From assembly GCF_001467535.1 (NCBI RefSeq), contig NZ_LNZC01000031.1, positions 127,730 to 191,729 on the forward strand: a stretch of DNA of 64,000 bases, given 5' to 3'. The notes under the pieces are model-generated. The model saw only the letters and a list, made by a program, of their open reading frames with translations. It searched no databases and was not told the origin of the DNA. This document shows positions 35,720 to 43,810 of this stretch, one piece after another. How positions within the stretch are numbered: the first letter of the stretch is position 1; every line of letters begins with the position of its first letter. Origin of the DNA: Legionella worsleiensis. GTDB taxonomy: Bacteria > Pseudomonadota > Gammaproteobacteria > Legionellales > Legionellaceae. A program made the position numbers and the translations under genes.

Positions 35720-37696
35720 TCAATTAAGTATGTGGCGGGTTACTCTCGGTGTCTTATCTGTCCATTCTTTATTCATTAACACGGTGGTTTTGATGTCTTC
35801 CAGTGCCTTGATGGCGTTCGTTTGCGTATCAAAAAAAGTGGTTTTGTAAATGGATTCTTTACTCAGAGCGGCAAGAGCTCCTGAGGTTTGCAGAGCGTCG
35901 AGAATGTGATAGTACTGTTCTTCGCTTTCGGCTTCTATTAGTTGTTCGGTAACGATGAGCAGGATTTCTCTTTTTAATGACACATCTGTCAGACCCTGAC
36001 AGCGTTCTTTATAGGGCGGATCCAGAGCATCGCCAGTTTGTTCCTGTTTGTTGCTGTGATTCAATCCCCAGGTAGGGTAGTGTCGTTGAACCAGCATTTG
36101 GGCTTCTGTCATTAATGACCGCTCTTCGTTGCCTTTTAAGGAGTGTGCGGCAGTTGATGAAGATGATGCGGCATAGGAGTTGATGCGGGTAGCTTTTACT
36201 TTGTGTTTGGCAAGGTTAAGCAGGTCACGCAGGCAGGGGGCGGGTTTGAGGTGATGTTGTTTGGCGTAAGCTGTTTGTTTTTGCCATGCGTGAATCATCT
36301 GCAAGGCATCCTGGCGTTGAATACCTATGGTGGCATGCAAAATTTCTTGCAGTTCCTCATCTGGATAGTCATACATAACCAGGGTGATCATTCGGCGTGC
36401 GAGAGCAGTGCTTTGTGCCCGGCGGCCGGCCATGGTGATAGGATTTTGCGTACCTATAACCATGAACCCTGGTTTTTGCGGCCGTTCACCGTTAGGGCCT
36501 ATACCCATAAGCAAGCCATTGAGTAATTGTTCCATCATCGGTGAGCTGTTGATTTCTTCAATAATGACTACCGCTCCTGAATGAAAGGCTTGCAGCAAAG
36601 CAGCCTTTTTTTGCTCAAGTCCCATGCTGACGGGAATTTCATAATATATTTTGTCTTGGGAATCGGTACTATCCGCTCCTTTTCTAGTATAGCCGTGAGC
36701 GATGAGGTATTTTTGGACAAATTTACTTTTACCTACTCCGGGTTCGCCTTCAAAAAGGATACCGCCCAGGCCTCCGTAACATAACGCTTCATTTTGAGTG
36801 TTTGCGGCAAGGCAGCGAGCCTGGCGAAGTGCAAGTATGTTGCTCATCAGCTCTGCGGCAGGTTGGCGGGAGGGCGTAATGATAAACTTACGTCCAAGAT
36901 ATTCATAACGTTCAGCTTTGAGAGACGGTTTGGGAAATCGCTGATTAAAGGCGCTTTGGTAGGTGGTCGGCAAAGCATGACTTGCGATAGTGCATGCAAG
37001 CGCATAAGCACGTTCCATTGAAGGTGGTTGCGAGGCATGCATCAGAAGTAGGGCCATCATTTGCAGTTCGCGCGGGGTGATCAGTACTTCATCCGCAGAG
37101 TGCTCACATAAAAATTGATAAACCTCGAGTATGGGCTGACAAAGTGCAAGAATCTGCATTTCGGGAATCCCTTCAGGAAAAACGGGTTTCAGAATGTCTT
37201 GATAAATACACGCCAGAGATAAAGGTTCAAAGACGAGTGCATTGCCATGACGAGCAAAAAGGGATGCAAGACTGCGGTCGTCACCGTAGCTGACTGGGTT
37301 TCCGGCAAAAACCACACGATGCTGATCAGACAGAGAAATTAATTGGCCTTTAAAGAGCAGGGTTCTTGGCTGATGAAAAAGACCTTCAAATTGACTCCAT
37401 TGCTTCAATTCAAGATTGGCTTCGTCAATGAAGATGATTTTAAGGGTATCAGAGGTGTCTTTAATCCAGCTGGCTATCCCTTCTTCACCATAGTGAATCG
37501 AGTATAGTTTGGCCAGTTGTTTGCGCATAAAGGTTGTTTTGCCAACCCCGGTCAGGCCAGTTAAAAAAACAAAAGGCGCATAGGATAAACGGTGTGCAAC
37601 CGCTGCAAGGCGCTGTTGATGAAATGCTTGGGCATCTTGTTCGCTGTGCAGGGCGTTAAATGGTGTTAAAGTAATCTTAGCGGGAAGGTATTTCAT
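35720..37696 (-). CDS. Two-module AAA+ ATPase (MoxR/midasin-like)
   Basis: This 658-residue protein has two complete AAA+ cores. Module 1 has Walker A GLTGVGKT (47-54), Walker B IIFIDE (D91/E92) and sensor-1 Asn 133 in VVFAGNPVS. Module 2 has Walker A GEPGVGKS (317-324), VVIIEE (376-381), sensor Asn 418 in VIGTQNPI and the paired arginines R434/R435. The order resembles MoxR and the tandem modules of midasin or dynein. The Shine-Dalgarno AGGAGG overlaps the stop of the upstream LRR gene (CCTAGGAGGGCATG), so the two are tightly coupled and the products probably work together. No signal peptide is present. Function unknown; it may be the motor for the large proteins encoded upstream. Confidence 0.8.
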   Translation of the reverse strand: MKYLPAKITLTPFNALHSEQDAQAFHQQRLAAVAHRLSYAPFVFLTGLTGVGKTTFMRKQLAKLYSIHYGEEGIASWIKDTSDTLKIIFIDEANLELKQWSQFEGLFHQPRTLLFKGQLISLSDQHRVVFAGNPVSYGDDRSLASLFARHGNALVFEPLSLACIYQDILKPVFPEGIPEMQILALCQPILEVYQFLCEHSADEVLITPRELQMMALLLMHASQPPSMERAYALACTIASHALPTTYQSAFNQRFPKPSLKAERYEYLGRKFIITPSRQPAAELMSNILALRQARCLAANTQNEALCYGGLGGILFEGEPGVGKSKFVQKYLIAHGYTRKGADSTDSQDKIYYEIPVSMGLEQKKAALLQAFHSGAVVIIEEINSSPMMEQLLNGLLMGIGPNGERPQKPGFMVIGTQNPITMAGRRAQSTALARRMITLVMYDYPDEELQEILHATIGIQRQDALQMIHAWQKQTAYAKQHHLKPAPCLRDLLNLAKHKVKATRINSYAASSSSTAAHSLKGNEERSLMTEAQMLVQRHYPTWGLNHSNKQEQTGDALDPPYKERCQGLTDVSLKREILLIVTEQLIEAESEEQYYHILDALQTSGALAALSKESIYKTTFFDTQTNAIKALEDIKTTVLMNKEWTDKTPRVTRHILN

Positions 37697-37702
37697 GCCC
37701 TC

Positions 37703-40700
37703 CTAGGCTTTTGAAAAGTGTTGGCCTGGATGATTGTGTACAAAGCTTTTTCGTGCTTTGAGGATTGCAAATGGTGTTGTAGCCAAAGCAACCTCACCGC
37801 CAATTGCATAGAGGTGCTCCAGATTCAGAAGCGCTCGCTTTTCAGCAGCCGATACTTGATGAGTGAATTGGGGAAGGCAAGCGAAGGGTTCTGAGGCGTT
37901 GGTAACAATCATCAGACGACCGGAAGCAGGATGGTGTTGGCGTTTTATGATGAGTTCGACTAGCTCATCAACCAGTTCCGGGGCGAATTGGCCAGTAAGT
38001 ACTATGGCTTTGCCTTCTTCCAGTGCTTTGATGAGGGGGCTGTTTCGTTGGGTGAATACAAAGCGCATGGATTCTTGATTAAATTCACCGTTTAGCGAGT
38101 CAAGCAAGTCGCTGGCTAAGTATTCGGAACAATCTATCACCGTCCATTGGCCAGGTTCTTTTTGCGTGACGCAGGCGATGGTGGCATCAGGATCAGTGCT
38201 GATGATTACGCTCGTTGTTACAGTGGTGTCGAGCTGCCACTGAGGAAGCGGCAGGCTGGTCATGTTGCTGGTGGCCGATGATGAAGACGATGAAGCAGCA
38301 GCGTGCCCGTATTGAGTCAAAAACTCAGGAATCAGCGAAGAGTGGGGAAAATGCAGATGCAATCTGATTTGATATTTTTGAGCGGCAGACAAGCACTCGG
38401 CCCAAGCGTCTTCGGAGAGGTTGCGAGTTATGTTCAAGTGAACATCGTTGTTTTGATGCTCCTGGAGCAGGCCGGGTAAGGTATGCAGTTTCGTTTTATG
38501 GCATTTAAAACGACGAAACAACTCGGATACTTTGGTCGGGTTGCAAACGATACCGCTCTCCTCGAAGCGGGTGTCGCAGCGAACCCCCTCAATGAGAGCG
38601 GACCAGTTATAGCCTTTTTGCAGATGAATACGGGTAGATGGGGAAATTTCCAGCATTCCCGGAGGGTAATGGATATAGCCCTGAACCAGAGCCTGTCGCC
38701 AAAAAACCTGAAAATCTGGAACGTTAACTGGTGCGTTTTCAAGAATGATGGGTTTACCGGATGCTAAAGCAGCACCTAAAACTCCTTCTTCAAAAAACAG
38801 CTTATTCCCTTGCAACCGCCATACACCCAGCAGGCGCTCTTTCCAATCTGCAGCGTGAAAGAGATTAATGCGTGTTGTTTCTGTCTCTGCGGACAAGGAT
38901 GTTGCATCAGCAAAAGGGATTATACAGGCCTGCTCAAGCTCTTGGCTGTGTACAGGGCAGGATTCAACGGCACCGCCAAAACGAGAATAAAAATCTGAAC
39001 CCGTATAGCGGTCAGGTTTTTGAGTATTGATAAGTCCTATAATTTTGGCAGCTTTGGGAACCGCTATACCGTCAGCGAAGCGCTCAGGATCCAGGAGTGC
39101 ATTAAACTGCACCATGTCATCGGCTGCAAAGGTGCTGTAATTGACGATTAGTATTGGCGGATTAGCCACATCGCAAGGCCTTTGCAGGAACTCATACAAT
39201 GCACCGCTCGGACCTTTGCACGGCTCGCCCGTTTTACCATCTGCCTTGAGGCATACTGTGGAAGCCTGGCATACCAAATCTTGTGGTGAGTGGATGTAAA
39301 ATACTGGGCGACTGATGTTTTGGCAGTGGATTTGCAGTTGATTACTTAATCCTGTTAGCGCTTTGTCTGATGGCAACTCAATCAGGGATTGTTTAGGGGC
39401 ATGGGGATATACTTTTTGCTGACAATATTCCAACAAACTGCATTGTTTAGGCGTATTTCCTATCCAGGTGGCCAGCAGAGTTTCGTAGTGGGAAGGATGG
39501 AATTGTGACGGTTTTTCGTGACTTATTTGCCCGTGTTCATCAAGACGCACTTCATTTACCGTTGTTTGCAGTGTTGGCGTTGACTCGGGATGTTGCTGGA
39601 TTGCAGCGCCTTGTTCTTGGGAATCTGTAGTTTGAGGCTGTGCGGCAGATTGTGGATGTTGCAGTGCTTCAATACACAGATTCATTGGATAACCGCCAAA
39701 GTCCAATTTTAGCCAATAGTCTTCAATGCATACTTCTGCAAAGGCATGCACTTGATTGCGGATAATTCGTACGGGAAGATCTGGAGCGAGTTCGGCCATG
39801 GTCGCTTTAAAGGCAATCGCACGGTGACGGCAGGCTCCTTTTCTTTGTGTGCAAATGGCATTGAGATAATCTTTGCCGTTTAAATGCGTTCCCGTGAGTT
39901 CGAGCTTACCTCGTCCGTAGCTCTTTATTTTTTGGTGCAGATGATCAATTGCCTCTGGCAAGGCGGGCACAGTATGCGGCTTTGCATGCTCCAGGACAAA
40001 ATGTATGTTTATGTTTTGTGATGCTTCTGGGGTGCGGATGAAATAAAGATTTTCATCACTGGAATATTTGATTTCAATGCATGCATCAACAGGTTCTGTA
40101 TAAACAGCCGTAAGTTTTTCAGCAGGATTAAGGGAGGCAAGCGGCTGCCAGTCTGAGTCAAGTGTCAATTTTTGAATGCCAAGAATGGCTGTTGGCGTTT
40201 TTATAGATGGAGTGTTTGCAGGGGATACGGGCAGGCGAGAATAGTCAATTGTTTCAAGCACTCCCTTATTATTCACCCAGAAAAATGCTTCTTTCAAACT
40301 ACAGGGGGTATCATTTACCCGCAATTCGTCAAATACAGCAAGACGGTAACTGCTTACCTCAGGTTCTTTTGTACCCTCGGTTAGCGCATAAAAAATTTTT
40401 TGCGCATGAAGCGTTATTTCTGTTTCTGACGTATCTGCGTCAATAGTTTCGATTGCAGACGTAATAGGCTGAGAAGGTTGAGAGGAATGGGCAGTATGTG
40501 ACAGTGGATGCAGATCAGTTAAATCATCAGGATCATCAGACCAGTCGTCTGAATAATCATTGAAAACGAATTCATTTGCAGTTCCTGGATAGGTCACCTG
40601 AATTTTGTCTAATAGCGCTTTGAGCGTTGGAGGGAGGGTCTCTTTGGTAAATTGACTGGCGTAACCCAGATCCAGGGATCTGATATTAGGCGCTTTGTTT

Positions 40701-43042
40701 AGAATATTTTCCAAGCTCTTCGGTGTTATCTTGCTGTTATGCAGAATAAGTGTTTCAAGCATGGGCAGGTTACCGCAAGTGAACTCGCTATTAATGTGAT
40801 TACAGCCCCCCAGTCTGAGTGTTTGTAATTTAGGTGTATTACTTAATAGTAAAGCCAGGCTCTCACTGGTTATTGTGCTACTGCTAAGATCCAGTGTGAT
40901 GAGTTCACTTAAGTCTTTGCAGGTAATCTTTTCAATAATATTATAACACCCGGTGAGGTCGAGAATTTGTAAATTTGGGGTTTTATTAAGCACATTTGAC
41001 AGGCTTGAGCTATTGATTCCACTGCGGGAAAGCACCAGTTTTTCGAGATAGATAAGATTGTCACAGGTAATATCTCCAGCGATTTTTTGGCAGTGGGAGA
41101 GGTCCATTGTTTTTACACGGGGGATACAACTGATAAGGTTAACAAGAGTTTTAGTGGTAATATTACTGCCATGCAAATTAATTTCTTCAAGCTCATAAAT
41201 TGTGTTGAAGGTTTGTTCTGCATAAATCTGTTTACAATGGGACAGATCTAGCGTTCTTAATCGTGGTGCATTATCCAGCATAATGGCGACATTATTAATA
41301 GATATGTTGCTGCCTCTCAGGTTGATTTTTTCAAGTTCGGGAAGAGTGCCGCAGGTTATTTTTCCATTAATCCTTTTGCAGTTAGCGAGATTCAGTGCTC
41401 TTAAGCTTGGTGCTTCATGAAGTAGGGCAGAGAGGCAATAGCATGTAATGTCTTTTTGGGAAAGATCAAGCTCTTGCAGTGCGCTAAGAAAAACCGGACT
41501 ATATAAATCATTTTTAATACCAACAAACGTAAGTGATTCAAGGCTTGTTGCTTTTCGTATCAAGATAAACAAGTCCTCTGCGTTTATTGGTTGCCCATAA
41601 ATATTAAGGTGTTTCAGGGTATTCAGTCTTGTTGGGTTGTTTATTTTGGATTCAATAAGTAGATTGAGGGTGTTTAATTTGGGGGTTGATTTGGACAAGG
41701 CAGCAAGGTTTACTTTAGAGTCTATGGAAAGAAGCTCTAATTGGGCGAAAATGGAGTAATCCAGCTGGTTCCAGTCTATATTTTTGCATTGCTCAAGTGC
41801 AAGATGCTTGAGTTTGGGTGATTTACTGATTATGGCGGATAAAGTATGGTCATCGATGTCTGAGCCTGCAAGATTGAGTGTTTCCAGTTGAGCCAGCTCG
41901 GGTATTGATTGCAGGCATGTTGTGTTTTGCGCTTTTTCAAGGCTGAGGCACTTAAGGGAAGTAAAGTGCTGCAATAAACCGATGAAGTCATCAGGAATGC
42001 TTAACTCTTCATTACAATGATGAACGATTAGTGACTCAACAGCAGCAAAATGACTGCTGTCCAGTACAGCTCCACGACGTTGGAGTGATTGGAGGCGCAC
42101 CAGATCTAAAAGATCGCCAGGTGATAGATTGACTTCTTGATAATGCCATCTAATGGGGATTCCATGTAACGCATCACTCAGTTCCCTGGCCATGCGAACA
42201 TCATCAGGGAATATCCTGCACCGAATAAAGGCAAAAGATTTCTGGTGATAGTTCAAATAAGCCAAAAGACTCTCGCAGTCATCACGGTTCAGGTTATGCC
42301 ACCAATATCCGGTTTCAAGTGATTTTTTATCCGGCTCTGCCCCATCAAGAAGTACGTTAAGTTCATGGTAGTCAATGATATGAAGAGTATCCTGAGCTAT
42401 TCTTTGCCTTGCGGCGGCGAGGATAACTTCATCCTCGGTGTAGGGTATACCATTATTTTTAAGTAAAAGAACAAGTGCCTCGCCGCTGTCTACCTGAATA
42501 AGTTTATCCCCTTGCGGGGTATAAACCGGATAACCTTCTTGTAATAGGGTATTGGCAAACTGCGTGACTTGAACTGTTCTTTTGCTATCCCAAACTCTGG
42601 CCGAAAAGTCATGGATGACTATGTTTTGTTTTTTTTCCTCTGCTTGAGTATGGGGGCTTGTAAAGCAGGGCAGGTTGGCAATGAGCCGGTTTACGTTGAG
42701 AGAACCACGTGGAAGTCTTGACCAACTGGTCTCGCTGCTTTTTTGCTGGTATAAGTATGAGGGGTTGAATTTTTTACTGGAACTTATAGTCAGGAAGTCT
42801 TGGGCTGGTTTTGGGTAGGAACTATCGAACGTCACCATCGTAGTCAGCTCGTCATAATCTGTGTTAGCAAAATCTACAGGTAACCGGGATTTTAAAACAG
42901 CCCCTAGATAATTGACTTGCAGTCCATGAGGATTTTTATCAAATTGATGACCAAGAATTCTGTGTAACTGCCAAAGCTCATCAAATTCAGATCCTTCCAA
43001 AAAATATTCTTGCCCATCGGAAAAACAAAAGTAGATCCCCAT
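37703..43042 (-). CDS. Giant LRR protein with transglutaminase-like triad and degenerate AAA segments
   Basis: This 1779-residue protein has no signal peptide. Residues about 350-800 are leucine-rich repeats of roughly 24-27 residues (units such as LPELEKINLRGSNIS and APRLRTLDLSHCKQI). A low-complexity acidic linker follows. Around 1071-1114 is a transglutaminase-like core: Cys1071 in RKGACRHRAIAF, His1099 in QVHAFAEV, Asp1114 in LKLDFGG. The C-terminal third has AAA-like strands without Walker A lysines: ILIVNYSTFAADDMVQFNALLD near 1294, IIGLINTQ near 1334, PIILENAP near 1430 and AIVLTGQFAPELVDELVELI near 1679. The ribosome site is AAGGC eight bases before the ATG. It is coupled to the double-AAA gene downstream. 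It may bind a target through the LRRs and modify or cleave it. I do not recognise the architecture. Confidence 0.8.
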   Translation of the reverse strand: MGIYFCFSDGQEYFLEGSEFDELWQLHRILGHQFDKNPHGLQVNYLGAVLKSRLPVDFANTDYDELTTMVTFDSSYPKPAQDFLTISSSKKFNPSYLYQQKSSETSWSRLPRGSLNVNRLIANLPCFTSPHTQAEEKKQNIVIHDFSARVWDSKRTVQVTQFANTLLQEGYPVYTPQGDKLIQVDSGEALVLLLKNNGIPYTEDEVILAAARQRIAQDTLHIIDYHELNVLLDGAEPDKKSLETGYWWHNLNRDDCESLLAYLNYHQKSFAFIRCRIFPDDVRMARELSDALHGIPIRWHYQEVNLSPGDLLDLVRLQSLQRRGAVLDSSHFAAVESLIVHHCNEELSIPDDFIGLLQHFTSLKCLSLEKAQNTTCLQSIPELAQLETLNLAGSDIDDHTLSAIISKSPKLKHLALEQCKNIDWNQLDYSIFAQLELLSIDSKVNLAALSKSTPKLNTLNLLIESKINNPTRLNTLKHLNIYGQPINAEDLFILIRKATSLESLTFVGIKNDLYSPVFLSALQELDLSQKDITCYCLSALLHEAPSLRALNLANCKRINGKITCGTLPELEKINLRGSNISINNVAIMLDNAPRLRTLDLSHCKQIYAEQTFNTIYELEEINLHGSNITTKTLVNLISCIPRVKTMDLSHCQKIAGDITCDNLIYLEKLVLSRSGINSSSLSNVLNKTPNLQILDLTGCYNIIEKITCKDLSELITLDLSSSTITSESLALLLSNTPKLQTLRLGGCNHINSEFTCGNLPMLETLILHNSKITPKSLENILNKAPNIRSLDLGYASQFTKETLPPTLKALLDKIQVTYPGTANEFVFNDYSDDWSDDPDDLTDLHPLSHTAHSSQPSQPITSAIETIDADTSETEITLHAQKIFYALTEGTKEPEVSSYRLAVFDELRVNDTPCSLKEAFFWVNNKGVLETIDYSRLPVSPANTPSIKTPTAILGIQKLTLDSDWQPLASLNPAEKLTAVYTEPVDACIEIKYSSDENLYFIRTPEASQNINIHFVLEHAKPHTVPALPEAIDHLHQKIKSYGRGKLELTGTHLNGKDYLNAICTQRKGACRHRAIAFKATMAELAPDLPVRIIRNQVHAFAEVCIEDYWLKLDFGGYPMNLCIEALQHPQSAAQPQTTDSQEQGAAIQQHPESTPTLQTTVNEVRLDEHGQISHEKPSQFHPSHYETLLATWIGNTPKQCSLLEYCQQKVYPHAPKQSLIELPSDKALTGLSNQLQIHCQNISRPVFYIHSPQDLVCQASTVCLKADGKTGEPCKGPSGALYEFLQRPCDVANPPILIVNYSTFAADDMVQFNALLDPERFADGIAVPKAAKIIGLINTQKPDRYTGSDFYSRFGGAVESCPVHSQELEQACIIPFADATSLSAETETTRINLFHAADWKERLLGVWRLQGNKLFFEEGVLGAALASGKPIILENAPVNVPDFQVFWRQALVQGYIHYPPGMLEISPSTRIHLQKGYNWSALIEGVRCDTRFEESGIVCNPTKVSELFRRFKCHKTKLHTLPGLLQEHQNNDVHLNITRNLSEDAWAECLSAAQKYQIRLHLHFPHSSLIPEFLTQYGHAAASSSSSSATSNMTSLPLPQWQLDTTVTTSVIISTDPDATIACVTQKEPGQWTVIDCSEYLASDLLDSLNGEFNQESMRFVFTQRNSPLIKALEEGKAIVLTGQFAPELVDELVELIIKRQHHPASGRLMIVTNASEPFACLPQFTHQVSAAEKRALLNLEHLYAIGGEVALATTPFAILKARKSFVHNHPGQHFSKA

Positions 43043-43409
43043 TCTTTTTGCCTTAATTTGATTCTTATTAGCTAATTATACAGCATTTTGATTCATAAAA
43101 GTAATTCGCTACGTCATCCAGATCCCGAGCGCAGCGAGGGTGAGGATGACGAGGGGGGCGTATACAGAGCAAACGCATCTAAACGTATTATCTAAGACCA
43201 AGACGCCTACGTTCTGCGCTTTATGCGCAGAATCCAGATCTTTGCCTGCACTAAGATCGCATGGATCCTGCGCATAAAGCGCAGGACGTAGACAAAAGGG
43301 TGGAGATTTATGTTCATAATTTAGATGCGTTTACCCTGGGGGCGTATAAAGAAGGTTGATTTGTTTGATGATTCAATTACTCTTTGGGGCTGTTCATAAC
43401 CAGGAGTTT
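43043..43409. other. 367-bp gap filled by repeats
   Basis: No gene is supported. Bases 43101-43151 are a decayed copy of the GTCATCC...GGATGAC palindromic repeat, and 43155-43348 are MITE copy 2 with its target duplications. The gap separates the coiled-coil gene from the LRR gene, and the MITE could affect transcription through the cluster. Confidence 0.7.
43155..43348. mobile_element. MITE copy 2 (174 bp) with 10-bp target duplication
   Basis: The element at 43165-43338 is the reverse orientation of copy 1, with the same 174-bp length and terminal repeats and only about six substitutions. It is flanked by perfect direct repeats GGGGCGTATA (43155-43164 and 43339-43348), which differ from those at copy 1, so each copy arose by its own insertion. 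It sits beside a decayed palindromic repeat. Confidence 0.93.
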
Positions 43410-43739
43410 TTAAAAAGAATGTCTTCCCGATTGGGGTTTTCTACTTGAGTCTAATGCTGCATCTATTGCGTCTTGTTGTTGGTGATAGCTTTTTAATTGC
43501 TCTTGTGTCTCTTGAATCATCACTGCGATGCGTTCCAGGGATTGATTATTTTGGTGCACCCGCTCAGGAATTCGCTCACTTTCAGGGTATTTTTTTTTCA
43601 GTTCAGTCAAAGAGTTTAGTTCTTCTCTTATTTGCAGCCTGAGATCGTGCAGGTCTTTAAGAACTGAATTGGTCTGCCTGATTAATGATTCCCATTGATG
43701 TTTTTTAATGAGTAAATCGTCGTTTTTTGCTTGTGGCAT
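43410..43739 (-). CDS. Small coiled-coil protein
   Basis: This 109-residue protein is highly helical and charged, with heptad-like spacing from about residue 15 to 95 (SLIRQTNSVLKDLHDLRLQI, then NNQSLERIAVMIQETQEQL). It has no enzyme motif and no signal peptide. AAGGAA lies seven bases upstream of the ATG. It starts 71 bp after the end of the giant SecA-like gene on the same strand, so it may be a structural partner, chaperone or adaptor for it. That role is inferred from position only. Confidence 0.65.
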   Translation of the reverse strand: MPQAKNDDLLIKKHQWESLIRQTNSVLKDLHDLRLQIREELNSLTELKKKYPESERIPERVHQNNQSLERIAVMIQETQEQLKSYHQQQDAIDAALDSSRKPQSGRHSF

Positions 43740-43810
43740 AATCTATTCCTTGTTTTAATTTGATTAAAATAAAGTCATTTTATCAATAAACCGCTAAAAT
43801 TGCATGTGGC

